A stretch of 64,000 bases of DNA from Pseudomonas sp. TH31 (GCF_016650815.1 NZ_JAEKEZ010000006.1:503501-567500); one strand, 5' to 3'; counted from the stretch's first letter, positions 8,545 to 17,861 are shown. Numbers and translations are program-made. The notes: generated by a model from the letters alone, not told the origin.

Positions 8545-9978
8545 ATGACCCTTTACGTCAATCTCGCCGAATTGCTCGGCACGCGTATCGAACAGGGCTT
8601 CTATCGCCCCGGCGACCGGCTGCCCTCAGTGCGGGCGTTAAGTGTCGAACACGGGGTCAGCCTGAGTACGGTTCAGCAGGCTTATCGGGTGCTCGAAGAC
8701 AGCGGGTTGGCGACACCAAAACCAAAATCCGGGTACTTCGTGCCGGTCAGCCGCGAGCTGCCGGAACTACCCGCCGTCGGCCGCCCAGCCCAACGCCCGG
8801 TGGATATTTCCCAGTGGGATCAGGTGCTGGAATTGATCCGCGCCGTGCCACGCAAAGACGTGGTGCAACTGGGCCGCGGCATGCCGGACATCACCACGCC
8901 GACCATGAAACCGCTGCTGCGTGGGCTGGCGCAGATCAGTCGACGCCAGGACATGCCCGGCCTGTATTACGACAACATCCACGGCAACCTCGAACTGCGC
9001 GAACAGATCGCCCGGCTGATGCTCGATTCCGGCTGCCAATTGAGCGCCGCCGACCTGGTGGTGACCACCGGTTGCCACGAAGCGCTGTCCACCAGCATTC
9101 GCTCCATCTGCTCGCCCGGCGACATCGTCGCGGTGGATTCGCCAAGCTTTCACGGCGCCATGCAAACCCTCAAGGGCCTGGGCATGAAGGCCCTGGAAAT
9201 CCCCACCGACCCGATTACCGGCATCAGCCTCGAGGCGCTGGAACTGGCCCTGGAACAATGGCCGATCAAGGTCATACAGTTGACCCCCAACTGCAACAAT
9301 CCCTTGGGCTATATCATGCCGGAGGCGCGTAAACGCGCGTTGTTGAACCTGGCACAGCGCTTCGACGTGGCGATCATCGAGGACGATGTGTATGGCGAAC
9401 TGGCCTACACCTACCCGCGACCCCGCACGATCAAATCCTTCGACGAAGACGGCCGCGTCCTGCTTTGCAGCTCCTTTTCCAAGACCCTGGCGCCAGGATT
9501 GCGCATCGGTTGGGTGGCACCCGGCCGTTATCTGGAACGGGTGCTGCACATGAAATACATCAGCACCGGCTCCACCGCGCCGCAGGCGCAGATCGCCATC
9601 GCCGACTTTATCAAGGGCGGGCACTTCGAACCGCATTTGCGGCGGATGCGCACCCAGTACCAGCGCAATCGCGATGTGATGATCGATTGGGTGACACGCT
9701 ACTTCCCCGCCGGCACCCGGGCCAGTCGGCCCCAGGGCAGTTTCATGCTCTGGGTCGAGCTGCCGGAAGGCTTCGACACGTTGAAACTGAATCGTGCACT
9801 GCATGATCAGGGCGTACAGATTGCCGTCGGCAGTATCTTCTCGGCCTCGGGCAAGTACCGAAATTGCCTGCGGATGAGCTACGCTGCCAAGCCGACAGCG
9901 CAGGTCGAAGACGCGGTGCGCAAGGTCGGCACCGCGGCCATCAAACTGCTGGCTGAAACTGATTGCATCACCGACTGA
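8545..9978 (+). CDS. MocR family regulator (GntR HTH fused to aminotransferase-like domain)
   Basis: A 477-residue chimera. Residues about 1-75 are a winged helix of the GntR type (RPGDRLPSVRALSVEHGVSLSTVQQAYRVLE). The rest is a fold-type-I aminotransferase domain with the PLP lysine in SSFSKTLAPGLRIGW and the TPNCNNPLGY motif. Such proteins use PLP or a PLP-amine adduct as a signal rather than acting as true transaminases. Neighbouring polyamine and D-amino acid genes suggest an amine-related signal, but this is inference. Confidence 0.92.
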   Translation: MTLYVNLAELLGTRIEQGFYRPGDRLPSVRALSVEHGVSLSTVQQAYRVLEDSGLATPKPKSGYFVPVSRELPELPAVGRPAQRPVDISQWDQVLELIRAVPRKDVVQLGRGMPDITTPTMKPLLRGLAQISRRQDMPGLYYDNIHGNLELREQIARLMLDSGCQLSAADLVVTTGCHEALSTSIRSICSPGDIVAVDSPSFHGAMQTLKGLGMKALEIPTDPITGISLEALELALEQWPIKVIQLTPNCNNPLGYIMPEARKRALLNLAQRFDVAIIEDDVYGELAYTYPRPRTIKSFDEDGRVLLCSSFSKTLAPGLRIGWVAPGRYLERVLHMKYISTGSTAPQAQIAIADFIKGGHFEPHLRRMRTQYQRNRDVMIDWVTRYFPAGTRASRPQGSFMLWVELPEGFDTLKLNRALHDQGVQIAVGSIFSASGKYRNCLRMSYAAKPTAQVEDAVRKVGTAAIKLLAETDCITD

Positions 9979-10035
9979 CCTTTATCCGCAAACCTGCGTC
10001 CATATGCCGACAATTGCCAATCGGAACGATCCCAC

Positions 10036-11604
10036 GTGACAGTCAGACAGCCCCTGCTCGCGCTTCTGTTACTCGCCTCGTTCCTGGGTGGTTGCGCCAA
10101 CCTCGACGTGCCGCGCCCACCGAGCCAGGCCCTGCCGGCGGCAGACTCCAGCTTCGGGCGTTCGATCCAGGCCCAGGCCGCGCCCCATCAAGGGCAATCG
10201 GGCTTCCGCCTGCTCTCCAACAGCACCGAAGCCTTCATGGCCCGCGCCGAGTTGATCCGCAACGCCCAGACCAGCCTCGACTTGCAGTACTACATCGTCC
10301 ACGACGGCATCAGCACCCGCATGCTGGTGGAGGAATTGCTCCAGGCAGCTGATCGCGGCGTGCGGGTGCGGATCCTGCTCGATGACACCACCAGCGATGG
10401 TCTGGACCAGATCATTGCGACCCTGGCGGCACACCCGCAGATTCAGATCCGCCTGTTCAACCCGCTGCACCTGGGCCGCAGTACCGGCGTGACGCGAAAC
10501 ATGGGCCGACTGTTCAACCTGTCGCTGCAACACCGGCGCATGCACAACAAGCTGTGGCTGGCGGACAACAGCGTGGCCATCGTCGGCGGTCGCAATCTGG
10601 GCGATGAGTATTTCGATGCCGAGCCCAACCTGAATTTCACCGACATCGACATGCTCAGCGTCGGGCCGGTGGCCGAGCAGCTCGGCCACAGTTTCGACCA
10701 GTACTGGAACAGCGCCCTGAGCAAGCCGATCGACGAATTTTTCTCGGGCAAACCGACGGCCAAGGACCTGCAAAACACCCGTACGCGCCTGGAAGAATCT
10801 CTGGAAGAAACCCGCAAACAGAACCACACGCTGTATCGACAGCTGATGACGTACACCAGGCATCCGCGCATGGACATCTGGCGCCGAGAGCTGATCTGGG
10901 CCTGGAACCAGGCGTTGTGGGATGCACCGAGCAAAGTGCTGGCCAAGGGCGAACCTGACCCGCAGCTGTTGCTGACCACGCAATTGGCACCCGAGCTCAA
11001 CGGCGTCAGCAAAGAGCTGATCATGATTTCCGCCTACTTTGTGCCCGGCCAACCGGGGCTGGTGTACCTGACCGGGCGCGCCGATGCCGGGGTCTCGGTG
11101 AGTTTGCTGACCAACTCACTGGAAGCCACCGATGTGCCGGCGGTGCACGGTGGTTACGCGCCCTATCGCAAGGCTCTGCTGGAGCATGGCGTGAAGCTGT
11201 TTGAACTGCGGCGCCAGCCCGGTGCCGGCGGCGGCAGTGGCCCGCATCTGTTCCGGCGCTCGGCTTATCAGGGCTCGGATTCAAGCCTGCACAGCAAGGC
11301 GATGATCTTCGACCAGCAGAAATCCTTTATCGGTTCATTCAACTTCGACCCGCGTTCGGTGCTGTGGAACACCGAGGTCGGCGTGCTGGTGGACAGCCCG
11401 GAACTGGCCGCGCACGTGCGTGAGCTGGCCCTGCAAGGCATGGCGCCGCCGCTGAGTTATGAAGTGAAACTGGACAACGGCCAGCTCGCCTGGGTCACCG
11501 AAGACGACGGCAAACTGCACACGCTGACCAAGGAGCCGGGGAGTTGGTGGCGACGGTTCAATGCGTGGATGAGCACCACCGTGGGCCTGGAGCGGATGTT
11601 GTAA
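10036..11604 (+). CDS. phospholipase D family lipoprotein (cardiolipin synthase-like)
   Basis: A 522-residue protein with a lipoprotein signal (LLLLASFLGGC, lipidation at the Cys) and two HKD phosphodiesterase motifs: HNKLWLADNSVAIVGGRNLGD in the first half and HSKAMIFDQQKSFIGSFNFDPRS in the second. Such envelope-anchored PLD proteins resemble cardiolipin synthase C and act on phospholipids in the periplasm. The start is GTG at 10036, 57 bases after the MocR stop. Which lipid it makes or cleaves cannot be told from sequence. Confidence 0.88.
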   Translation: MTVRQPLLALLLLASFLGGCANLDVPRPPSQALPAADSSFGRSIQAQAAPHQGQSGFRLLSNSTEAFMARAELIRNAQTSLDLQYYIVHDGISTRMLVEELLQAADRGVRVRILLDDTTSDGLDQIIATLAAHPQIQIRLFNPLHLGRSTGVTRNMGRLFNLSLQHRRMHNKLWLADNSVAIVGGRNLGDEYFDAEPNLNFTDIDMLSVGPVAEQLGHSFDQYWNSALSKPIDEFFSGKPTAKDLQNTRTRLEESLEETRKQNHTLYRQLMTYTRHPRMDIWRRELIWAWNQALWDAPSKVLAKGEPDPQLLLTTQLAPELNGVSKELIMISAYFVPGQPGLVYLTGRADAGVSVSLLTNSLEATDVPAVHGGYAPYRKALLEHGVKLFELRRQPGAGGGSGPHLFRRSAYQGSDSSLHSKAMIFDQQKSFIGSFNFDPRSVLWNTEVGVLVDSPELAAHVRELALQGMAPPLSYEVKLDNGQLAWVTEDDGKLHTLTKEPGSWWRRFNAWMSTTVGLERML

Positions 11605-11621
11605 GCGAGGCTTCCATTGCC

Positions 11622-11713
11622 AAGATCGCAGCCTTCGGCAGCTCCTACGGGTGTACGCGATCCCAATGCAGGAGCTGCCGAAGGCTCGGGCCGCGTTCGG
11701 ACGATCTTTTGAT
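11622..11713. repeat. REP-like pair, right arm with CGGGCCGCG insertion
   Basis: A GATCGCAGCCTTCGGCAGC arm is followed by an inverted arm in which GGCT is separated from CGATC by CGGGCCGCGTTCGGA. The same inserted sequence, inverted, occurs at 17741-17840, so it is an established subfamily rather than a local mutation. Confidence 0.8.
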
Positions 11714-12859
11714 CTATGCGGGCTCAGCCACCGCGCCAAACGCCCCCTGGCGCATCAGCAGAATCACCAACCCCAACGCCCCGACCGCCATCAACAACGG
11801 CAACGCATGCCCGCTGATCCACTGACTGCCCGCCCCGGCCGCCAATGGCCCGACCAGGCAGCCAATCCCCCATAGCTGCGCGATGTGGGCATTGGCCCGC
11901 ACCAGCGCATCATCGCGATAGCGCTCGCCAATCAGGATCAGCGACAAGGTAAACAAACCACCGGCACTCGCACCGAACAGCACCCACAACGGCCAGATCA
12001 ACAACGTATCGATCAGCAGCGGAATCGCCAGGCTCGACACCAACAGGACCACGGCGCACCCGGTGAACAACGTACGCCGGGGCAGTCGATCCGCCAGCGC
12101 GCCGATGGGCAGTTGCAGCAAGGCATCGCCGACCACCACGGTGCTGACCATCGCCAAGGCGATCTCTGCGCTGAAGCCCTGACGCAGGCAATACACTGGC
12201 AACAAGGTCAGGATCATCGCTTCGAACGCGGCGAACAGCGACACCGCCCAGGCAATCGCCGGCAAGCCCCGGCAGAAGTTCAGCAAATCGCCGAAGGTCA
12301 CGCTGCTGGCTTCGCTGCTCGGTGCGCCGCTACGGCCCAGCAGCAGCAACGGCGCCGTCAGCAACAAACCGACGCCGACCCAGAAGCCGTAATCCTGCTC
12401 GGTACCCAGCGCGCCCAGCAACAGCGGCCCGCCCAGCTGGCTCAACGCGTAGCTGCTGCCATACAGCGCTACCAGTCGCCCGCGCCATTTCTCGACCACC
12501 AGTTGGTTGATCCAGCTTTCGCCGAGGATGAAGACGAGGGTCAGGATCACCCCGATCATCAGCCGCAACACCAGCCAGATCGGATAGCTCGGCAACAGCG
12601 CCAGCAAGCCGATGGACACCGCACCGGCCCACAGGCACAGACGCATCAGGTTGGCCGTGCCGAAACGCGCCGCCAGATGGCTGGAGATCTTCGCCCCCAG
12701 CAATACACCGATGGCCGGCATCGCCGCCATCACGCCGATGGCGAACGAGCCATAGCCCCAGCTTTCGAGGCGAAACGACACCAGCGGCATGCTGACGCCC
12801 AGGGCCAGCCCGACACTCAAGACAGACGCCAACACGGCGAAATAAGTCGCCCAACGCAT
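11714..12859 (-). CDS. MFS transporter
   Basis: A 381-residue integral membrane protein with twelve likely transmembrane helices, starting in MRWATYFAVLASVLSVGLALG. The YcaD-like pattern GESWINQLVVEKWRGRLVALYGSSYALSQLGGP is in the first half and GALADRLPRRTLF, the loop between helices, in the second. Substrate is unknown. The stop codon abuts the REP-like element. It is convergent with the phospholipase gene and separated from kauB by a REPIN. Confidence 0.85.
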   Translation of the reverse strand: MRWATYFAVLASVLSVGLALGVSMPLVSFRLESWGYGSFAIGVMAAMPAIGVLLGAKISSHLAARFGTANLMRLCLWAGAVSIGLLALLPSYPIWLVLRLMIGVILTLVFILGESWINQLVVEKWRGRLVALYGSSYALSQLGGPLLLGALGTEQDYGFWVGVGLLLTAPLLLLGRSGAPSSEASSVTFGDLLNFCRGLPAIAWAVSLFAAFEAMILTLLPVYCLRQGFSAEIALAMVSTVVVGDALLQLPIGALADRLPRRTLFTGCAVVLLVSSLAIPLLIDTLLIWPLWVLFGASAGGLFTLSLILIGERYRDDALVRANAHIAQLWGIGCLVGPLAAGAGSQWISGHALPLLMAVGALGLVILLMRQGAFGAVAEPA

Positions 12860-12908
12860 GTTCCACGCTCCTGTGGATATTATTTTTCACAGACGACACA
12901 AAACAAAT

Positions 12909-12998
12909 GTGGAGCGGGCTTGCTCGCGAAGAGGCAGTAACAGCCAACGATGATGTTGGATGTAATGGCCTCTTCGCGAGCAAGCCCGCTCCCACAGG
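12909..12998. repeat. REPIN (GAGCGGGCTTGCTCGCGAA class)
   Basis: Two inverted REP units, GGAGCGGGCTTGCTCGCGAA and TTCGCGAGCAAGCCCGCTCC, flank a less conserved loop of about 45 bp. This matches the REP doublets mobilised by RAYT transposases in P. fluorescens; no RAYT gene is in the window. Confidence 0.9.
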
Positions 12999-13018
12999 GG
13001 ATCTTCGTTGTGTAGTGC

Positions 13019-14512
13019 TTACAACTTGATCCAGGTTGCCTTCAGTTCGGTGTACTTGTCGAACGCGTGCAGCGACTTGTCGCGACCGTTGCCCGACTGT
13101 TTGAAACCACCGAACGGTGCAGTCATGTCGCCGCCGTCGTACTGGTTGACCCACACGCTACCGGCACGCAGTGCCTTGGCGGTCAGGTGAGCCTTGGAGA
13201 TGTCCTTGGTCCACACCGCTGCGGCCAGGCCGTACGGCGTGTCGTTGGCGATCTGGATAGCTTCCTCGGCGGTATCGAAAGCAATGACCGACAACACCGG
13301 GCCAAAGATTTCTTCCTGGGCGATTTTCATCGCGTTGCTCACGCCATCGAAAATCGTCGGCTCAACGTACGTGCCACCGGTTTCCTGCAGAATGCGCTTG
13401 CCGCCAGCCACCAGTTTGGCGCCGTCGGTATGCCCGGACTCAATGTAGGACAGCACGGTGTTCATCTGCTGAGTGTCCACCAGTGCGCCGACGTTGGTCG
13501 CCGGGTCCAGCGGGTTGCCCGGCTTCCAGGTTTTCAGCGCTTCGATCACCAGCGGCAGGAAGGTGTCCTTGATCGAACGCTCGACCAGCAGACGCGAACC
13601 GGCGGTGCAGACTTCGCCCTGGTTGAAGGCGATGGCGCCGGCAGCCGATTCAGCGGCGGCTTGCAGGTCCGGGGCATCGGCGAACACGATGTTCGGGCTC
13701 TTGCCGCCGGCTTCGAGCCAGACGCGCTTCATGTTCGATTCGCCGGAGTAGATCAGCAGCTGCTTGGCGATCTTGGTCGAACCGGTGAACACCAGGGTGT
13801 CCACGTCGTTGTGCAGGGCCAGGGCCTTGCCGACGGTGTGACCGTAGCCTGGCAAAACGTTCAGCACACCTTTCGGGATACCGGCTTCAACGGCCAGCGC
13901 CGCGATGCGGATGGCGGTCAGCGGCGATTTTTCCGATGGTTTGAGGACTACCGAGTTACCGGTGGACAACGCCGGACCGAGTTTCCAGCAGGCCATCATC
14001 AGCGGGAAGTTCCACGGCACGATGGCCGCGACCACGCCAACCGGTTCGCGAGTCACCAGACCCAGTTGGTCGTGCGGGGTGGCGGCGACTTCGTCGTAGA
14101 TCTTGTCGATGGCTTCGCCGCTCCAGCTCAGGGCTTGCGCCGCGCCGGGAACGTCGATGTACAGGGAGTCGCTGATCGGCTTGCCCATGTCGAGGGTTTC
14201 AAGCAGGGCCAGTTCTTCGGCGTGCTGTTTCAGCAGGCCGGCAAAACGAATCATGGTGGCTTTGCGTTTGGTCGGCGCCAGGCGCGACCACACGCCGGAA
14301 ATGAAGGTGGCGCGGGCGTTTTCCACAGCGCGCTGGGCGTCGGCGGCGTCACAGCTGGCAACTTTGCCCAGCAGACGGCCATCGACCGGGCTGATGCACT
14401 CGAAGGTCTCGCTGGAGACGGCATCGGTGTATTCGCCATTGATGTAGGCGCGGCCTTCGATCTTCAGATCGCGAGCCCGTTGTTCCCAGTCGGCACGAGT
14501 CAGGGTGGTCAT
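13019..14512 (-). CDS. kauB: aldehyde dehydrogenase, 4-guanidinobutyraldehyde/gamma-glutamyl-aminobutyraldehyde type
   Basis: A 497-residue NAD(P)-dependent aldehyde dehydrogenase. The cofactor and catalytic motifs are present: VPWNFPLMMACWKLGPAL, GSTKIAKQL, the glutamate in LEAGGKSPN and the nucleophile Cys in FNQGEVCTAGSR. It resembles PuuC and PAO1 KauB (PA5312), which oxidise aldehydes from arginine, agmatine and polyamine breakdown. The start ATG at 14512 follows AAGAGGAGGACACTCGT. A possible sigma-54 site lies about 90 bases upstream. The next gene, a divergent cupin, matches the PA5314 position. Confidence 0.88.
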   Translation of the reverse strand: MTTLTRADWEQRARDLKIEGRAYINGEYTDAVSSETFECISPVDGRLLGKVASCDAADAQRAVENARATFISGVWSRLAPTKRKATMIRFAGLLKQHAEELALLETLDMGKPISDSLYIDVPGAAQALSWSGEAIDKIYDEVAATPHDQLGLVTREPVGVVAAIVPWNFPLMMACWKLGPALSTGNSVVLKPSEKSPLTAIRIAALAVEAGIPKGVLNVLPGYGHTVGKALALHNDVDTLVFTGSTKIAKQLLIYSGESNMKRVWLEAGGKSPNIVFADAPDLQAAAESAAGAIAFNQGEVCTAGSRLLVERSIKDTFLPLVIEALKTWKPGNPLDPATNVGALVDTQQMNTVLSYIESGHTDGAKLVAGGKRILQETGGTYVEPTIFDGVSNAMKIAQEEIFGPVLSVIAFDTAEEAIQIANDTPYGLAAAVWTKDISKAHLTAKALRAGSVWVNQYDGGDMTAPFGGFKQSGNGRDKSLHAFDKYTELKATWIKL

Positions 14513-14597
14513 ACGAGTGTCCTCCTCTTGTTGAATACGAGTGCCCCGCGTTCTTCGCGGGTGCTGTCAGGAATTCTGCCCGGCCAGCCTGCTATCG

Positions 14598-14614
14598 GCC
14601 CAAGGCACCTGCCA
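14598..14614 (-). promoter_or_regulatory. weak sigma-54 promoter candidate upstream of kauB
   Basis: On the minus strand TGGCAGGTGCCTTGG fits the -24/-12 pattern TGGCAC-N5-TTGC in spacing, but has GG in place of the important GC at -12. Nitrogen-responsive RpoN control would suit polyamine catabolism; the mismatch keeps the call tentative. Confidence 0.25.
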
Positions 14615-14748
14615 CCCTAAACCAGTGGCCGGGGTTGTTTCAATATATTTGACACAAGGTCGGTAAACGGCCTTGCGGTGTTCATTTTAATAAACATAGA
14701 CTTTGGGTCTTTCCAGCCATCGCGCCGCAATCACGGGGAATTACAACC

Positions 14749-15111
14749 ATGAACATCCAGGATGTCGTCGACTTCAGCCAAGCCACCACGCAGCCTGATC
14801 GCTATCGGCCTGACCCGGCGAAAGTCCTCAAGGGCGACCCTGAGCAAGCGGTGTACAACCACTACAACAGCCCGTGCGGCCAGTTGAATGCAGGTGTTTG
14901 GGAAGGCGCCGTCGGCCAGTGGCTGGTGAACTTCACCGAGCATGAATACTGCGAAATCGTGCAGGGGGTTTCAGTGCTGCGCGACAACGATGGCAACAGC
15001 AAGACGTTGCGGGTGGGGGATCGCTTTGTCATCCCGGCCGGGTTCCGCGGCACCTGGGAAGTGCTGGAGCCGTGCCGCAAGATTTATGTGGCGTTTGAAC
15101 AGAAGGCTTGA
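14749..15111 (+). CDS. cupin domain protein (DUF861-like)
   Basis: A 120-residue single cupin protein. The barrel core is visible in VYNHYNSPCGQLNAGVWEG, EYCEIVQGVSVLRD and the second cupin motif GDRFVIPAGFRGTWEVLEP. It lies divergent from kauB and corresponds in place to PAO1 PA5314, so a link to polyamine or guanidino compound metabolism is plausible. No enzymatic activity can be assigned. Confidence 0.8.
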   Translation: MNIQDVVDFSQATTQPDRYRPDPAKVLKGDPEQAVYNHYNSPCGQLNAGVWEGAVGQWLVNFTEHEYCEIVQGVSVLRDNDGNSKTLRVGDRFVIPAGFRGTWEVLEPCRKIYVAFEQKA

Positions 15112-15132
15112 GGAGCTGTGTTGTCCGGGCCG

Positions 15133-15215
15133 AGGCCATCGCGAGCAGGCTCACTCCCACAATGTCAGTGTTCACACCGATCAAATGTGGGAGCGAGCCT
15201 GCTCGCGATGAGGCC
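15133..15215. repeat. REPIN, GAGCGAGCCTGCTCGCGAT class
   Basis: Inverted REP units (ATCGCGAGCAGGCTCACTCC, and GGAGCGAGCCTGCTCGCGAT) flank a loop of about 30 bp. The core differs from the GGGCTTGCTCGCGAA units elsewhere in the window, so this is a separate REP subgroup. Confidence 0.85.
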
Positions 15216-15243
15216 TGAAAGGGCAACACATAACCCAGGCAAC

Positions 15244-15277
15244 AAAAAGGCCCGTATCTCGCGATACGGGCCTTTTT
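15244..15277. terminator. bidirectional intrinsic terminator between cupin gene and rpmG
   Basis: A perfect GGCCCGTATC / GATACGGGCC stem with a TCGC loop is flanked by A5 and T5. It serves the cupin gene from one side and rpmBG from the other. Confidence 0.9.
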
Positions 15278-15296
15278 CGTAAGTTGGAAAAATCAA

Positions 15297-15452
15297 TTAC
15301 TTGATTTTGCCTTCTTTGTAGATCACGTGCTTACGAACAACCGGATCAAATTTCTTGATCTCGATTTTGTCCGGAGTAGTGCGCTTGTTCTTGTCGGTAG
15401 TGTAGAAGTGACCAGTACCGGCGCTCGAGATCAAACGAATCAATTCACGCAT
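15297..15452 (-). CDS. rpmG: 50S ribosomal protein L33
   Basis: A 51-residue protein, [20 protein letters not shown] at the start and [10 protein letters not shown] at the end, matching L33 of the large ribosomal subunit. It lacks the CxxC pairs of the zinc-binding form, so it is the C-minus type. It follows rpmB by 11 bases in the usual rpmB-rpmG operon and ends near a strong terminator. Confidence 0.97.
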   Translation of the reverse strand: MRELIRLISSAGTGHFYTTDKNKRTTPDKIEIKKFDPVVRKHVIYKEGKIK

Positions 15453-15463
15453 GATTATCTCCC

Positions 15464-15697
15464 TTAGATCTTGCCAGCTTTGCGGATTTCGGCCAGCACG
15501 ACAGTGATGCCACGCTTGTCGATGATACGCATGCCTTTGGCAGATACGCGCAGACGCACGAAACGTTTCTCTTCTTCAACCCAGAAGCGATGATGCTGCA
15601 GGTTCGGCAGGAAACGACGACGGGTTTTGTTGTTTGCGTGGGAAATGTTATTCCCAGTCACCGGACCCTTACCGGTAACTTGACATACTCTCGACAT
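15464..15697 (-). CDS. rpmB: 50S ribosomal protein L28
   Basis: A 77-residue protein beginning [20 protein letters not shown] and rich in lysine and arginine, as expected for L28. The ATG at 15697 is the only good start. It is the first gene of rpmB-rpmG. Confidence 0.97.
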   Translation of the reverse strand: MSRVCQVTGKGPVTGNNISHANNKTRRRFLPNLQHHRFWVEEEKRFVRLRVSAKGMRIIDKRGITVVLAEIRKAGKI

Positions 15698-16143
15698 GCC
15701 TCAGCCCTCTAAAACCACATGCCCAACCCGGCATGGGTTGGCCGCTTAATCTCTCAGTCATTTGGCGCCAGGCGCCGCGTTTCTTTAGAGGTCTTACCGG
15801 CTACACCTACAGTGAAGGAACCGGGCCCCTAGAAAAGAGCGCTGCTTTATACCAGAAAGACTGGAGAGCAACAACATTCAGTGTGCGTTGAATTAGCAAA
15901 AAGCCCATTTTCCTGGCTACGAACGCCTTGGACAAAGGCTATCGCCGATGCCGACCGCTCGTCGCAGAGCGTCGAGCAACGTGCCAATCCAAAGGTTTTC
16001 TCAACCGCTGCACAGCCAAAACTGGCGCCTATAGTCCCCCCAAAATGCAAAAGGGGATAGTCATTTGCAAAAGAGCCCACTAGGGTAAGCCTTTTCCAGA
16101 CTGCACTTGCAGATGGGCCTTCGATCTGTAAAGGAATCCGACC
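15698..16143. other. 446-bp intergenic region without a supported gene
   Basis: The part next to rpmB must hold the ribosomal promoter, though I could not fix -35/-10 boxes. A 77-residue open frame at 15847-16080 on the minus strand has no recognisable family and an odd composition, so I do not call it. A short hairpin CCCC-N-GGGG lies near 16038-16056. The binding-protein gene has its GGAAT-type ribosome site just before 16144. Confidence 0.5.
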
Positions 16144-17730
16144 ATGCGCCTCGCTGCCCTACCGCTGTTGTTTGCCCCTCTGCTGCTGAGCCCGCAGGCT
16201 TTCGCCGCCGCCCTCACCGTCTGCACCGAGGCCAGCCCCGAAGGGTTCGACGTGGTGCAATACAACTCGCTGACCACCACCAACGCCTCGGCCGATGTGC
16301 TGATGAATACGTTGGTGAACTTCGATACCGCCAGCGGCAAAGTGGTCGCCAGCCTCGCGGACAGCTGGGAAATTTCGCCCGACGGCCTGAGCTACATCTT
16401 CAAATTGCACCCGCAGGTGAAATTTCACAAAACCGAATACTTCAGCCCGACCCGCGACTTGAGCGCCGAGGACGTGAAGTTCAGCTTCGACCGCATGCTC
16501 GACCCGGCCAACCCGTGGCACAAAGTCGCCCAGAGCGGCTTCCCCCACGCTCAGTCGATGCAGTTGCCGGCGCTGATCAAAAAGATCGACGCCCTGGACC
16601 CGCTGACCGTGCGCTTCACCCTCGATCACCCGGATTCGACCTTCCTTGCGACTTTAAGCATGGGCTTTGCGTCGATCTACTCGGCCGAATACGCCGATCA
16701 GTTGATGAAGGCCGGCACCCCGGAAAATCTCAACAGTCAGCCGATCGGCAGTGGCCCGTTCATCTTTACGCGTTTCCAGAAAGACGTGGCGATTCGCTAT
16801 AAGGCCAACCGAGATTACTTCGGCGGCAAGCCGTCGGTGGACCCGCTGATCTTCGCCATTACCCCTGACGCCAACGTGCGCCTGCAGAAATTGCGCCGCA
16901 ACGAGTGCCAGATCGCCCTGTCGCCCAAACCTCTGGATGTGGTGGCCGCACGGCAAGAACCGACGCTGAAAGTGGAAAAGACCGACGCCTTCATGACCGC
17001 ATTCGTCGGCATCAACAGTCAGCATCCACCACTGGACAAGCCCGAAGTGCGCCAGGCGATCAACCTCGCCTTCGACAAGGCCAACTACATCAAGGCCGTG
17101 TTCGAAGACACCGCCGAAGCGGCGAACGGCCCTTATCCGCCGAACACCTGGAGCTATGCCAAAGGCTTGCCGGGCTATCCGCATGACGTCGAAAAGGCCA
17201 AGGCACTGATGGCCAAGGCCGGCCTCAAGGATGGTTTTCAGACCACCATCTGGACCCGCCCTTCCGGCAGCCTGCTGAACCCCAACCCAAGCCTCGGCGC
17301 GCAACTGCTGCAATCTGATCTGGCGGAAATCGGCATTCAGGCCGAGATCCGGGTGATCGAATGGGGCGAACTGATTCGCCGTGCAAAGGCGGGCGAACAT
17401 GACCTGCTGTTCATGGGCTGGGCTGGCGACAATGGCGACCCGGACAACTTCCTCACGCCGCAGTTTTCCTGCGCAGGGGTCAAGTCCGGGACCAACTTCG
17501 CCCGCTACTGCAACCAGGACCTGGACAAGCTGATCAGCGCCGGCAAGACCACCAGCGAGCAAGGTGTGCGTACCAAGCTCTACGAACAGGCCCAGGCGCA
17601 GATCCAGCAGCAGGCATTGTGGCTGCCACTGGCGCACCCGACTGCGTTCGCGTTGACGCGCAAAGATGTGCAGGGTTATTCGGTCAGCCCGTTTGGTCGG
17701 CAGGATTACTCGAAGGTCAGCCTCAAATAA
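16144..17730 (+). CDS. ABC transporter periplasmic dipeptide-binding protein
   Basis: A 528-residue solute-binding protein of the DppA/OppA family (SBP_bac_5). The signal peptide is MRLAALPLLFAPLLLSPQAFAA. The mature part begins LTVCTEASPEGFDVVQYNSL and contains SAEDVKFSFDRMLDP and the repeated peptide-binding folds. It delivers peptides to an inner-membrane ABC permease that is not encoded here. PAO1 has a DppA-like protein (PA5317) in the same place, between rpmB and radC. Confidence 0.9.
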   Translation: MRLAALPLLFAPLLLSPQAFAAALTVCTEASPEGFDVVQYNSLTTTNASADVLMNTLVNFDTASGKVVASLADSWEISPDGLSYIFKLHPQVKFHKTEYFSPTRDLSAEDVKFSFDRMLDPANPWHKVAQSGFPHAQSMQLPALIKKIDALDPLTVRFTLDHPDSTFLATLSMGFASIYSAEYADQLMKAGTPENLNSQPIGSGPFIFTRFQKDVAIRYKANRDYFGGKPSVDPLIFAITPDANVRLQKLRRNECQIALSPKPLDVVAARQEPTLKVEKTDAFMTAFVGINSQHPPLDKPEVRQAINLAFDKANYIKAVFEDTAEAANGPYPPNTWSYAKGLPGYPHDVEKAKALMAKAGLKDGFQTTIWTRPSGSLLNPNPSLGAQLLQSDLAEIGIQAEIRVIEWGELIRRAKAGEHDLLFMGWAGDNGDPDNFLTPQFSCAGVKSGTNFARYCNQDLDKLISAGKTTSEQGVRTKLYEQAQAQIQQQALWLPLAHPTAFALTRKDVQGYSVSPFGRQDYSKVSLK

Positions 17731-17740
17731 CCCTGCCTCC

Positions 17741-17840
17741 GTAGGAGCTGCCGAGTGAAACGAGGCTGCGATCTTTTGATCTGAAAAGCAAAATCAAAAG
17801 ATCGTCCGAGCGCGGCCCGAGCCTTCGGCAGCTCCTACAG
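17741..17840. repeat. REP-like pair with two internal insertions
   Basis: The left arm is GTAGGAGCTGCCG with AGTGAAACG inserted before AGGCTGCGATC. The right arm is GATCG, then TCCGAGCGCGGCCCG, then AGCCTTCGGCAGCTCC. The right-arm insertion is the inverse of that at 11622-11713. Confidence 0.82.
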
Positions 17841-17861
17841 ATGGAGAACGCCCGCTAATGC

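Noticed and set aside
11885..12940. 351-residue Gln/Arg-rich open frame antisense to the MFS gene
   Set aside because: Pure low-complexity by-product of codons for membrane helices on the other strand.
15847..16080. 77-residue frame between rpmB and the binding-protein gene
   Set aside because: No recognisable family, no clear ribosome site, and composition unlike exported or cytosolic proteins of this genome.
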